In this document: one piece after another, positions 23,986 to 32,254 of the stretch
Position numbering within the stretch: position 1 is the stretch's first letter
How the letters are laid out: the number at the start of each line of letters is the position of its first letter
From: Streptomyces longwoodensis
GTDB taxonomy: Bacteria > Actinomycetota > Actinomycetes > Streptomycetales > Streptomycetaceae
DNA length: 64,000 bases
Assembly (NCBI RefSeq): GCF_001514125.1
Contig: NZ_KQ948563.1
Coordinates: 120,469 to 184,468, forward strand
Direction: 5' to 3'
Notes under the pieces: model-generated
Databases searched by the model: none
What the model saw: the letters and a program-made list of their open reading frames with translations, nothing else
Told to the model about the DNA's origin: nothing
Translations under genes and position numbers: made by a program

Positions 23986-26277
23986 ATGCCAAAGAAGCGA
24001 TCGGGCGGTGGCCTGTCCGCCACACAGCAGGCCGCCAAGTTCCTCGGTGTCAGTGTGCTCGCGGGAGCGGTGCTGGCCGGCATCGCGCTGCCCGCGGTGG
24101 GCGCGCTGGGGCTGGTCGCCAAGGGTTCCGTCGAGTCGTTCGACGAACTCCCCGCCAACCTCAAGACCCCGCCGCTGAGCCAGCGCACCTCGATCCTGGA
24201 CGCCGACGGCCACCAGATCGCCTCGGTCTACTCGCGCGACCGCACGGTGGTGCCGCTGAAGAGCATCTCGCCGTACCTGCAGAAGGCGATCGTCGCGATC
24301 GAGGACTCGCGCTTCTACGAGCACGGCGCGGTCGACCTCAAGGGCATCCTGCGCGCGCTGAACAAGAACGCCCAGAGCGGCGGCGTCAGCCAGGGCGCCT
24401 CGACGCTCACCCAGCAGTACGTGAAGAACGTGTTCATCGAGGAGGCCGGCGACGACCCGACGAAGGTCGCCGAGGCCACCCAGCAGACCATCGGCCGCAA
24501 GATCCGCGAACTGAAGTACGCGATCCAGGTCGAGGAGGAGCTGGGCAAGAAGAAGATCCTCGAGAACTACCTGAACATCACCTTCTTCGGTGAGCAGGCC
24601 TACGGCGTGGAGGCGGCCTCCCAGCGCTACTTCTCCAAGCACGCCAAGGACCTGACCCTCCCGGAGGCGGCACTGCTGGCGGGCATCGTCCAGTCCCCCA
24701 CCTTCTACGACCCGATGAACGAGCCCGAGCAGGCCATCGAGCGGCGCAACGTCGTGCTGCAGCGCATGGCCGAGGTCGGTGACGTCTCCCAAGCGGAGGC
24801 GGACGCGGCGAAGAAGACCCCGCTGGGCCTGAAGACCACCCAGCCGAAGAACGGCTGCATCACGGCGACCAAGGGCGCCAGTTTCTTCTGCAAGTACGTC
24901 GAGAAGGTCTTCCTGAGCGACCCGGTCTTCGGCCGGACCAAGGAGGAGCGGGCCAAGATCTGGAACCAGGGCGGCCTGACCATCCGCACGACCCTCGAGC
25001 CGCAGGCCCAGGCGTCGGTGCAGGACTCGCTCAAGGACCACGTCTACAAGTCGGACAAGGTCGCCGCGGCCGCCACGCTGGTCGAGCCCGGCACCGGCAA
25101 GATCCTGGCGATGGGCCAGTCCAAGCCGTATGGCTACGGCAAGAACGAGACCGAGATCAACTACTCGGTGGGCTCCGACCGGGGCGGCTCGAACTTCGGC
25201 TTCCCGACCGGTTCGACGTTCAAGCCCTTCGTGGCCGCGGCCGCGCTGGAGCAGGGCCGCCCGCCCACCCAGGAGTACTCCTCGCCGTACGAGATGGAGT
25301 ACCCGAGCCCGGTCCGGACGTGCGACGGCAAGCAGTGGGTCAACACCGACGGGACCCGCCTGGAGAACGAGAGCGAGTCGGAGCACGGTCCTTACCGGCT
25401 GCGCGAGGCGATGGCCAAGTCGGTCAACACCTATTTCGTGCAGATGATCTCCGACATCGGCCTGTGCCCGGTGATGGACATGACCGACGGGCTGCACGTG
25501 GTGCAGGGCAACGGCGACAAGCTCCCCCAGGTCCCCGCGATCGCGCTCGGCTCCAAGGGCATCTCGCCGCTGACCATGGCCTCGGCCTACGCGGCCTTCG
25601 CCTCGCGCGGCATGTACTGCACGCCGATCGCCATCGAGTCGATCACCCAGAAGGTCGGCGACCAGCAGAAGTCGCTGGAGGTCCCGAAGTCCACCTGCTC
25701 GCGCGCGATGAGCGAGAAGACCGCGGACACCATCAACACCCTGCTCCAGGGCGTGATCGACTCCGGTACGGGCCAGGCGGCGGGCCTGAAGGACCGCGAC
25801 AACGCCGGCAAGACGGGTACGACCGACTCCCGCAAGAACGCCTGGTTCGTCGGCTACACGCCCAACCTCTCCGGCGCCGTGTGGGTCGGCAGCGCCACCC
25901 AGAAGGTGGAGATGACCGACATCACCATCGGCGGCCGCTACCACGCCCAAGTCTACGGCGGTGACACGCCGGGTCCGATCTGGAAGGACGCCATGACCGG
26001 CGCCCTGGACGGCAAGGACTCGCCGGACTTCCACACCGTCGACATCCCGGACGACAAGAAGGACCGCGACCCGGGCGACGGCGACGACAACGGCGGCGAT
26101 GACAACGGTGACGGCAACGGTGACGGCGGCGGCTTCATCGGCGGCTTCCTGAACGGCGGCACGGGCGACGGCGGCAACGGTGGCGGGGGGCCCGCCCCGA
26201 CGGTCTCCTTCCCGGACAACCTGTTCCAGGGGCAGGGCAACGGGGGGCGTGGGAACGGGAGCGGAGGGCGGCGCTGA
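23986..26277 (+). CDS. Class A penicillin-binding protein (bifunctional transglycosylase/transpeptidase)
   Basis: 763 aa. A short basic N-terminus and one membrane segment (~20-45) lead to a GT51 domain with EDSRFYEHGAVDLKG (~105, catalytic Glu) and STLTQQYVKN (~138). The transpeptidase domain has GSTFKPF (Ser-x2-Lys, ~408), SVN (AKSVNTYF) and KTGTT (~608). It polymerises and cross-links peptidoglycan on the outer face of the membrane. The last ~75 residues are Gly/Asp/Asn-rich and probably disordered. It is transcribed divergently from wblA and followed by a 12-bp hairpin. Confidence 0.94.
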   Translation: MPKKRSGGGLSATQQAAKFLGVSVLAGAVLAGIALPAVGALGLVAKGSVESFDELPANLKTPPLSQRTSILDADGHQIASVYSRDRTVVPLKSISPYLQKAIVAIEDSRFYEHGAVDLKGILRALNKNAQSGGVSQGASTLTQQYVKNVFIEEAGDDPTKVAEATQQTIGRKIRELKYAIQVEEELGKKKILENYLNITFFGEQAYGVEAASQRYFSKHAKDLTLPEAALLAGIVQSPTFYDPMNEPEQAIERRNVVLQRMAEVGDVSQAEADAAKKTPLGLKTTQPKNGCITATKGASFFCKYVEKVFLSDPVFGRTKEERAKIWNQGGLTIRTTLEPQAQASVQDSLKDHVYKSDKVAAAATLVEPGTGKILAMGQSKPYGYGKNETEINYSVGSDRGGSNFGFPTGSTFKPFVAAAALEQGRPPTQEYSSPYEMEYPSPVRTCDGKQWVNTDGTRLENESESEHGPYRLREAMAKSVNTYFVQMISDIGLCPVMDMTDGLHVVQGNGDKLPQVPAIALGSKGISPLTMASAYAAFASRGMYCTPIAIESITQKVGDQQKSLEVPKSTCSRAMSEKTADTINTLLQGVIDSGTGQAAGLKDRDNAGKTGTTDSRKNAWFVGYTPNLSGAVWVGSATQKVEMTDITIGGRYHAQVYGGDTPGPIWKDAMTGALDGKDSPDFHTVDIPDDKKDRDPGDGDDNGGDDNGDGNGDGGGFIGGFLNGGTGDGGNGGGGPAPTVSFPDNLFQGQGNGGRGNGSGGRR

Positions 26278-26320
26278 GGTCGCGGTGACGGCGTGACCGC
26301 GCCTGATCGGTGGGACGGGA

Positions 26321-26350
26321 ACGGCCCCTGCTCCGGTGAGCAGGGGCCGT
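26321..26350 (+). terminator. Hairpin terminator after the PBP gene
   Basis: A perfect 12-bp stem (26321-26332 with 26339-26350) and 6-nt loop are followed by TTCG, 44 bases after the PBP stop. Confidence 0.8.
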
Positions 26351-26369
26351 TTCGTGCGTCGGGGTCGGC

Positions 26370-26484
26370 GTCGTACGCAGGTCGGGTGGCCCGCCGACGT
26401 CGTACGCGAGCCGGGTGGCCCGCCGACGTCGTACGCGAGCCGAGTGGTCCGCCGACGTCGGGGTCAGTTGGGTGGCACGCCGAC
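26370..26484. repeat. 29-bp tandem repeats
   Basis: Units begin at 26370, 26399, 26428 (29 bp each) and 26457 (28 bp), then a partial fifth. All end in TGG(C/T)(C/A)CGCCGAC. The array lies between the PBP terminator and the 3' end of the convergent YqeY gene. Confidence 0.9.
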
Positions 26485-26491
26485 GTCGGGG

Positions 26492-26956
26492 TCAGCCGGC
26501 GAGGTGCTTCTTCACCGCGGCGGCGACGCGGCCGCCCTCGGCCTGACCGGCCACCTTCGGGTTCACGATCTTCATGACGGCGCCCATGGCGCGGGGGCCC
26601 TCGGCGCCGGCGGCCTTGGCCTCCTCGACGGCCTGGGCCACGATCGCGTTCAGCTCGTCGTCGCTCAGCGGCTTGGGCAGGTACGCGGAGAGCACCTCGC
26701 CCTCGGCCTGCTCCCGCTCGGCCTGCTCGGCCCGGCCGCCCTGGGCGAAGGCGTCGGCGGCCTCACGGCGCTTCTTCGCCTCCTTGGTGATCACCTTCAG
26801 GACCTCGTCGTCGGAGAGCTCGCGCTTCTCCTTGCCCGCGACCTCCTCCTTGGTGATCGCGGCGAGCGTCAGCCGGAGCGTCGAGGAGCGGAGCTCGTCG
26901 CGCCCCTTGATCGCGGCGTTGAGGTCTTCCTGCAGCTTCGACTTGAGCGTGGTCAT
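26492..26956 (-). CDS. GatB/YqeY-domain protein
   Basis: 154-aa helical protein of the YqeY family (MTTLKSKLQEDLNAAIKGRD at the start, SAYLPKPLSDDELNAIVAQA mid-protein). It corresponds to the tRNA-binding tail domain of GatB as a free-standing protein. A role in tRNA-dependent amidation or charging is suspected but not settled. It is monocistronic, convergent to the PBP and divergent from the phosphoesterase. Confidence 0.9.
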   Translation of the reverse strand: MTTLKSKLQEDLNAAIKGRDELRSSTLRLTLAAITKEEVAGKEKRELSDDEVLKVITKEAKKRREAADAFAQGGRAEQAEREQAEGEVLSAYLPKPLSDDELNAIVAQAVEEAKAAGAEGPRAMGAVMKIVNPKVAGQAEGGRVAAAVKKHLAG

Positions 26957-27014
26957 GTCGTTGATTGTCGCAGGTGCGGGAGGGGGGCCGCCCGCGGATT
27001 TCCGGGGCGGGTGA

Positions 27015-27066
27015 CGGGGGGCGGTGGGCCGGGGGCCGGGGGCCGGGGGCCGGGAGGCGGGGGGCG
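27015..27066 (+). other. G-run cluster (possible G-quadruplex)
   Basis: At least six runs of three to six G separated by 2-4 bases (GGGCC repeated) in the divergent gap between YqeY and the phosphoesterase. The pattern satisfies a G4 motif on the plus strand. Function unproven. Confidence 0.6.
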
Positions 27067-27188
27067 ATGGCTTGGGTGACGGGTGGCGATGGCTCGGGGG
27101 GCGAGGTGTCGATGGTTGGGGGCGGGGTGGCAATGACTCACGACCCGCGGCGCGCCGCCCCACCCCCCGGGTCTGAGACGATGGACGT

Positions 27189-28115
27189 ATGCGCGCGCGA
27201 TACAAAATCCCCCTGGGAATCACGGCGGTTGGCGCCGCCGGTCTGGTGTACGCGGCGGGTTTCGAGGCCCGCTCCTTCCGCCTGCGCCGGGTGACGGTCC
27301 CGGTGCTGCCGTCGGGCATGCGCCCCCTGCGCGTCCTGCAGGTCTCCGACATCCACATGGTGAGCGGCCAGCGCAAGAAGCAGCGCTGGCTGCGTTCGCT
27401 GGCGGGCCTGCGCCCCGACTTCGTGATCAACACGGGCGACAACCTGTCGGACCCGGAGGGCGTGCCCGAGGTGCTGGACGCGCTCGGCCCGCTGATGGAG
27501 TTCCCCGGGGCGTACGTCTTCGGCTCGAACGACTACTACGGCCCCACGCTGCGCAACCCGGGGCGCTACCTGCTGGAGAAGCTCAGCGGCCGGCACGGCC
27601 TGAACGGCAACCCGCCGGTGGTCGGCGCCGTCCACAACCCGTGGGAGGACCTGCGCGACGGCTTCGACGCGGGCGGCTGGCTCAACCTGACGAACACGCG
27701 GGGCGTGCTGAAGGTCGACGGCGTGGCGGTGGAGCTCACGGGCGTGGACGACCCGCACATCAAGCGGGACCGCTACGAGCGGGTCGCGGGCGGCCCGTCC
27801 GGCTCGGCCGACTTCTCGATGGGCGTGGTGCACGCGCCGTACCTGCGGGCGCTGGACGCGTTCACGGCGGACGACTACCCGTTGGTCCTGGCCGGCCACA
27901 CGCACGGCGGCCAGCTGTGCATCCCCTTCTACGGCGCCCTGGTCACCAACTGCGATTTGGACACGGACCGGGTGAAGGGCCTGTCCAAGCACACGGCGGA
28001 GGGCAGGACGGCATACCTGCACGTCTCGGCGGGCTGCGGGACGAGCCGGTACACCCCGGTACGGTTCGCGTGCCCGCCGGAGGCGACGCTGCTGACGCTG
28101 GTGGGGCGGGAGTAG
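27189..28115 (+). CDS. Membrane-anchored metallophosphoesterase (YkuE-type)
   Basis: 308 aa. An N-terminal hydrophobic anchor (IPLGITAVGAAGLVYAAGF) precedes a calcineurin-like domain with the full set of metal motifs: SDIHMV, NTGDNL, GSNDYYGP (the usual GNHD is SND here) and AGHTHGGQLCIP. YkuE-like enzymes hydrolyse phosphoesters at the membrane, lipid headgroups among them. The Asn-to-Ser and His-to-Asn changes in the GNHD motif are seen in this subfamily and may shift specificity. Confidence 0.88.
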   Translation: MRARYKIPLGITAVGAAGLVYAAGFEARSFRLRRVTVPVLPSGMRPLRVLQVSDIHMVSGQRKKQRWLRSLAGLRPDFVINTGDNLSDPEGVPEVLDALGPLMEFPGAYVFGSNDYYGPTLRNPGRYLLEKLSGRHGLNGNPPVVGAVHNPWEDLRDGFDAGGWLNLTNTRGVLKVDGVAVELTGVDDPHIKRDRYERVAGGPSGSADFSMGVVHAPYLRALDAFTADDYPLVLAGHTHGGQLCIPFYGALVTNCDLDTDRVKGLSKHTAEGRTAYLHVSAGCGTSRYTPVRFACPPEATLLTLVGRE

Positions 28116-28203
28116 CGCCGGGGCGGTCCGCTCGCCACACTGCTCACCACCCGAACGGTGCACCCCTATAGCAGGTCATGCCCCTTTTGCCTAACTTGAG
28201 GGC

Positions 28204-29010
28204 ATGACGGCACCGATACCCAGGGACATCCCGGAGCTGCCGGCGATCCCCCGCACGCACGCGCTGATCCCCTCCTACGTCCCCGCGGCGGCGGTGGTGG
28301 CCCCGGTCCGGCGCCCCCTGGTGGGGCTGTTCCGCCTGCTGATCGCGGGTCTGGCGGCGGGGACGGTGGCCCTGACCCTGCTGCTGGGGAGTCCCGTACG
28401 GGTACTGAGCCACTTCGCGGTGCAGAGCACGATCCTGCTGGCGCTGGTGACGGCAACGTCGGCACGGCGGGCCTGGACGGCCCGCAAGCCGCTCCCGTCG
28501 GCGCTGACGGGAGCGGTGCTGCTCTACACGGTGATGACGGCGCTGGTGGACCACCTGCTCCTGTCGGACAGGACCCCGCCGTTCTCGGTGACGACCCCGG
28601 GCGCCGCGCCGACGGGCTGGCACCAACTGGCGGACGTCCTCCTGCACACGGTGGTCCCGGCGGCGGCGGTCCTGGACTGGCTGCTGCTGACGGCACCGGG
28701 CGCGCTGCGGCTGCGGCAGGCGGCGTCGTGGCTGGTGTACCCGGTGGTGTACCTGGTGTTCACACTGGCCCGAGGGGCACTGGGAATGCCGGGCACGGTG
28801 GCGGCGAAGGGTGAGAAGGGGACGCGGTACCTCTACCCGTTCCTGGACGTGGCCGCCCACGGCTACCGGCACGTCCTGGCCAACGCCCTCCTCCTCGGCC
28901 TGGCCTTCTACGCCCTGGCCCTCGCCCTGGTCGCCCTGGACCACGCCCGCCCGAACCCCACCCGTCACCACACCAAAACCGGATTTCGTCTCCAGCCTCC
29001 GGTGGGCTAA
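28204..29010 (+). CDS. Pr6Pr-family membrane protein
   Basis: 268-aa integral membrane protein with six or seven hydrophobic segments. LLLSDRTPP and HTVVPAAAVLDWLLL fit the Pr6Pr family; the second contains a conserved His and Asp within the membrane, as in FAR-17a/AIG1-type hydrolases. Function unknown. It is the last chromosomal gene before tRNA-Pro and the integrated element. Confidence 0.75.
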   Translation: MTAPIPRDIPELPAIPRTHALIPSYVPAAAVVAPVRRPLVGLFRLLIAGLAAGTVALTLLLGSPVRVLSHFAVQSTILLALVTATSARRAWTARKPLPSALTGAVLLYTVMTALVDHLLLSDRTPPFSVTTPGAAPTGWHQLADVLLHTVVPAAAVLDWLLLTAPGALRLRQAASWLVYPVVYLVFTLARGALGMPGTVAAKGEKGTRYLYPFLDVAAHGYRHVLANALLLGLAFYALALALVALDHARPNPTRHHTKTGFRLQPPVG

Positions 29011-29043
29011 AGTAAACGACGTCGCCGCGACGAGCAGCGACAC

Positions 29044-29117
29044 CGGGGTGTAGCGCAGCTTGGCAGCGCGCTTCGTTCGGGACGAAGAGGTCGTGGGTTC
29101 AAATCCCGCCACCCCGA
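29044..29117 (+). tRNA. tRNA-Pro (anticodon CGG)
   Basis: Complete cloverleaf: acceptor CGGGGTG/CACCCCG, D stem GCGC/GCGC, anticodon stem CTTCG/CGAAG with loop TTCGGGA, T arm GTGGG-TTCAAAT-CCCGC, discriminator A, CCA not encoded. The anticodon CGG is at 29078-29080. The 3' half from 29076 is supplied by the integrated element, so the tRNA stays functional. Confidence 0.96.
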
Positions 29118-29122
29118 CAGCC
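29076..29122 (+). other. attL core
   Basis: 47 bp from the anticodon loop to 5 bases past the tRNA-Pro 3' end, identical to 42670-42716. Similarity continues weakly beyond (AAACA, then a hairpin). Confidence 0.95.
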
Positions 29123-29134
29123 GAAACAGCAGGT

Positions 29135-29164
29135 AGACCACCTAGGAACGTTCCTAGGTGGTCT
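29135..29164 (+). terminator. Perfect 30-bp palindrome behind tRNA-Pro, element-derived
   Basis: A perfect palindrome centred on AACGTT, followed by TCTTGTTTTTG. It acts as a 13-bp stem/4-nt loop terminator for the tRNA. It comes with the element and replaces the chromosomal hairpin now stranded at 42724-42763, with which it shares the CCTAGG arms. Confidence 0.8.
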
Positions 29165-29180
29165 TCTTGTTTTTGCCTGC

Positions 29181-29197
29181 GTGTCTATCTGAGTGAC
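29181..29197 (-). promoter_or_regulatory. Integrase arm-type site, left
   Basis: On the minus strand GTCACTCAGATAGACAC, one mismatch from the 17-bp pSAM2 Int arm consensus GTCACGCAG(A/T)TAGACAC (from memory). A partial extra copy, TGCGTGTCTA, lies at 29207-29216 across the int stop codon. Confidence 0.7.
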
Positions 29198-29213
29198 TAA
29201 CGCTTCTGCGTGT

Positions 29214-30383
29214 CTACGAGCGCCGATCCTGCGTGCCGAAGATGCCGTCCATGACCACCGCGCCGGTCTGGATCACGGGCCGGATCTGCTTCCGGTAGAC
29301 CTCCTCGGTGACGGCGGTCCCGGAGTGCCCGACAAGCCGCGAGATCTCTTCCAACGGGACGCCCCGATCGGAGAGCAGGGACACGAAGCTGTGCCGGAGC
29401 TCCCTCGGCGTCCACTCCTCCGCGTTGATCCCGTCGATGCCCTTGAGCGCCTGGCGGAAGGCGCGGCGGACGTTGGCCGCGTCGAGCGGCTTGCCCACGG
29501 CCGACGAGAAGACCAGGCCGTGTTCCTCCCACTCCTCATCAGCGGCAAGCCGGTCCCAGCCCTGATCCTCGAACTGCTGCCAGAGGGCATCCACGCAGCG
29601 CGCCGGCAGGGCGAGCGTGCGCCGAGATTTCCGGGTCTTGGTGTCCCCACTCCTCCGCACCGACCGCCAGACCGCGATGTGCGGAGGCTGCGGCGGGTCG
29701 AGGTCCGGCCGGCCCTTGAGGAAGACGTGATCCCAGGTGAGGGCCCGCAGTTCCTCGGTGCGGGCTCCGGTCAGCAGAGCGACGACGATGTACGCATACA
29801 TCGAGGTCCCCTCGGCGCCCTTGAGCACGGCCTCGGCCTGGGCGAAGGTGAGCGCCTTCGACGGACGACCGGCCTGTCCCTGCGGCACCGAGCACAGCTC
29901 GACGACGTTGCGCTTCACCTTGTCCCGCGCCATGGCCCGCTTGACCGCACGGTTGAGACAGGAGTGGATGCCCTGGAGCGTGCGCGTGCTGAGCGTCTTC
30001 GACTTGGTGGCCAGCCAGCGATCCACGTCCTCCGCACTCAGGTCGCGCAGCTTGCGTGCGCCGAGAGACGGGATGACGTGATTGCGGCTCAGGAGCGTGA
30101 CGGTCTCGACGGTGCTGGGGTCGAGGCCCGCCAATCCGAACTCCAGCCAGTCGGCCACGGCGTCCTTGACCGTGTAGTTGGTGGGCGCGATGGCTAGGCC
30201 GTCCTCGTGGTCCCTCAGCACCTCCTTGAGCTTGGTCTTCGCCTCCGTCTTGGTCTTGCCACTCCCCCGCTTCACGATCCGCTTACCGCTCGGATCGAAC
30301 CCGAGGTTCGCCGTGGCGATCCACCGCTGTCGCTTCTCGTCCCAGTGCAGGCCGCCGTCACCACGGCTACGGCGCTTGGTCAT
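29214..30383 (-). CDS. int: Tyrosine-recombinase integrase, pSAM2 Int type
   Basis: 389 aa. The N-terminal arm-binding region begins MTKRRSRGDGGLHWDEKRQR, followed by a SAM-like core-binding domain. The catalytic domain has ARTEELRALTW (Arg I), TPRELRHSFVSLL (His-x2-Arg region), LVGHSGT (His) and the nucleophile Tyr in TEEVYRKQI. It integrates and, with Xis, excises the element at tRNA-Pro. ATG 30383 overlaps the xis stop by 4 bases. The sequence is very close to pSAM2 Int as I recall it. Confidence 0.95.
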   Translation of the reverse strand: MTKRRSRGDGGLHWDEKRQRWIATANLGFDPSGKRIVKRGSGKTKTEAKTKLKEVLRDHEDGLAIAPTNYTVKDAVADWLEFGLAGLDPSTVETVTLLSRNHVIPSLGARKLRDLSAEDVDRWLATKSKTLSTRTLQGIHSCLNRAVKRAMARDKVKRNVVELCSVPQGQAGRPSKALTFAQAEAVLKGAEGTSMYAYIVVALLTGARTEELRALTWDHVFLKGRPDLDPPQPPHIAVWRSVRRSGDTKTRKSRRTLALPARCVDALWQQFEDQGWDRLAADEEWEEHGLVFSSAVGKPLDAANVRRAFRQALKGIDGINAEEWTPRELRHSFVSLLSDRGVPLEEISRLVGHSGTAVTEEVYRKQIRPVIQTGAVVMDGIFGTQDRRS

Positions 30384-30682
30384 CAGGCCGCACGCTCCAA
30401 CTGCCCGGCGATGAACTCGCCCACGGCGGAGGCCGGGATGCGCCGGCACCTGCCGATGGCGACAGAGGGCAGGCGGCGGGTACGGATCAGGTCGTAGACC
30501 GTCGACCGCCCGACCTTCAGGCGAGCCATGACATCGGCCACGGTCAACAGCTCGTCGTCACGCAGGCGTTGGTTCTCCTTCGGTTCCGGGAGCGGGTTCG
30601 AGCGATGCGGCGAGCCAGGCTTCACCGGCGCTGAGGCCGGTCCCGGCGAAAACCCAGTGGGCAAGGACCAGAGTCGTTTCAC
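30383..30682 (-). CDS. xis: Excisionase (MerR-like helix-turn-helix)
   Basis: The conserved part is the last ~60 residues: RDDELLTVADVMARLKVGRS, then TVYDLIRTRRLPSVAIGRCRRIPASAV, a classic Xis/AlpA DNA-binding domain with a wing. It overlaps int by ATGA. Its start is unclear. The only ATG (30682) lies deep inside rep, GTG 30625 is a second choice, and a CTG (MRDDELL) just after AAGGAG, at the end of rep, gives the expected 60-aa length. Full-length coordinates are given. Confidence 0.85.
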   Translation of the reverse strand: MKRLWSLPTGFSPGPASAPVKPGSPHRSNPLPEPKENQRLRDDELLTVADVMARLKVGRSTVYDLIRTRRLPSVAIGRCRRIPASAVGEFIAGQLERAA

Positions 30683-31904
30683 CGTCCTGCGGCAAGGCGG
30701 TAGCGGTCTGGGAGCGGCGCCATTCGGCGCGAGCGTCGCGGAGGGCGCCGAGAGTGGTGGAGTAGCGGCGGGACTTGGTGGAGAAGTGGCCGCGGAACCC
30801 GAGCATGTGGGCCCAGGCCCGCAGGCGGAGGTCTGCCAGCTCCTTGCGTGCGCCGAGGGTCCAGGCCGTTCGGATCATGCGGCGGGCGTGGTCGGTGATC
30901 CGGGCCTGTGCCAGTTCAGCGAGGAAGCGGATCGGCCGGTCCAGGGTGCCCGTCGCTGTCTCGGCTCCCTTGGTGGCGTACTTGGCGATGTACGCCGCAA
31001 CCGCCCGCTCGGTCAGCTCCTGGCCGCCGTCGAAGTCAGCGGACCGGATCGTGCGGACGTCGAGCTGACGGCCGAAGGTGAACGTGTGGGCCCAGCCGTC
31101 GATCTCCGGGCCGGCGATGCGGGCGAGGACTGCGGCTGCTTCGATGGCGTCCGCGAGCAGTTCGGCCGTGGCCCAGGCCGGGGGTGGGGTGTCGCCGCCT
31201 TCCGGGCCGTCGAGGCGGATGACCGCGTGGAAATGGACGGCGCCCCGCTTCTGGTACTCGGCGACCTTGGCGAAGGAGATCCGGGCGTGGTTCCGGAATG
31301 CCCGTTGGGTGAGGCCGGCTCGCTTGGCGACCTCCCGGCGGAGGTAGATCGAGAACCGTCGCCATAGGGCGCCCGCGTGTGCGTTCCAGAGAACGGCCGC
31401 TTCGTAGTCATAGGTGTCCGCGTCGAGGGGCGTGCCCAGCGCGGTGTCGGCCTGGTCGTGGTGGGCGCCGCAGCGGCAGGGACGGCCGTCGGTACGTCGG
31501 TTGTGGACCGGGCCGAAGCCGGGGGCGGTGAAGGTGGCGAAGACCCGGGGGTGCGAGGCGACCCGGTCGGGGGTGCCCTTGCCGCCTCGTAAGCCAGCGG
31601 TGACCAGGTGGTAGGTGTCGCGGCAGTAGACCTCTGCACAGGCCGGGCAGCGGGTGGCGCGGCGGTTGTTGCACCGGACCAGGAGCTGACCGGCCGGGAG
31701 GGTGGCCGAGTCGAGATGGCGAAGGGCGTTGCCGATCTCGCCCGTGCGGGTGTCGACGGCGTATTCGCTGCGGTGACCGTCGAGACGGATGGGATGGGTG
31801 CACCTGCCCAGGCCGGAGAGCTGGTGAGCCAGCTCGGGCAGGGTGCCGAGCGAGGCGAGTGTGGAGAGTTCCGCCAGTGGGGGCGGAGTCTGCCGGGTGA
31901 TGAT
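30558..31904 (-). CDS. rep: Rolling-circle replication initiator, RepSA-like, with non-standard start
   Basis: An uninterrupted frame of 449 codons that I read codon by codon on the minus strand. Zinc-type Cys lie in LVRCNNRRATRCPACAEVYC. The HUH endonuclease motif is VHFHAVIRLD, and the nucleophile Tyr motif is YIAKYATK. It nicks the double-strand origin to replicate the excised circle. No ATG, GTG or TTG occurs in frame until an internal ATG at 30878, far past the catalytic motifs. AAAGGAAG lies four bases before an ATC at 31904, so ATC is the best start; CTG ten codons on is the alternative. The 3' end overlaps xis. Confidence 0.85.
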   Translation of the reverse strand: MITRQTPPPLAELSTLASLGTLPELAHQLSGLGRCTHPIRLDGHRSEYAVDTRTGEIGNALRHLDSATLPAGQLLVRCNNRRATRCPACAEVYCRDTYHLVTAGLRGGKGTPDRVASHPRVFATFTAPGFGPVHNRRTDGRPCRCGAHHDQADTALGTPLDADTYDYEAAVLWNAHAGALWRRFSIYLRREVAKRAGLTQRAFRNHARISFAKVAEYQKRGAVHFHAVIRLDGPEGGDTPPPAWATAELLADAIEAAAVLARIAGPEIDGWAHTFTFGRQLDVRTIRSADFDGGQELTERAVAAYIAKYATKGAETATGTLDRPIRFLAELAQARITDHARRMIRTAWTLGARKELADLRLRAWAHMLGFRGHFSTKSRRYSTTLGALRDARAEWRRSQTATALPQDGETTLVLAHWVFAGTGLSAGEAWLAASLEPAPGTEGEPTPA

Positions 31905-31994
31905 GGGACTTCCTTTCGGCTGATGCGTCGGTCGGGAGGGAAGGCCCCGGGGCGGCGGGATGCTTGGCGGCGTTGTTGCCGCCCCGGCGGCCGG

Positions 31995-32240
31995 TCAGCG
32001 CCTCTTGGCTTCGTTGGTGAGGGAGCGCAGGACCACGGCGGCGATGGCCACGGACACGGCCGATATGGCGACCGCGGCTAGGAGCGCGGTGAGGACGACG
32101 CCGACGACGACCACCGCGGCGACCGCACCCACGTAGGGGGTGAGCGGGCGGCCGGCGGAGGGCACGGGATCGCGGTTCCGGTCCGTGACGACGGTCGTGG
32201 GCAGGTGCGGGACGTCGGGGAGCCGCGGGCGAAATAGCAC
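31995..32240 (-). CDS. SpdD-like plasmid spread membrane protein
   Basis: 81 aa. The first ~30 residues are hydrophilic (LFRPRLPDVPHLPTTVVTDR), followed by one or two hydrophobic segments (YVGAVAAVVVVGVVLTALLA, then AVSVAIAAVVL) and a basic tail. Size, position between rep and tra, and composition match the small Spd proteins that help elements spread within the recipient mycelium. GTG 32240 has AAGGAGG nearby. The 90-bp gap to rep contains the rep ribosome site. Confidence 0.65.
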   Translation of the reverse strand: MLFRPRLPDVPHLPTTVVTDRNRDPVPSAGRPLTPYVGAVAAVVVVGVVLTALLAAVAISAVSVAIAAVVLRSLTNEAKRR

Positions 32241-32254
32241 GGCGAGCCTCCTTC

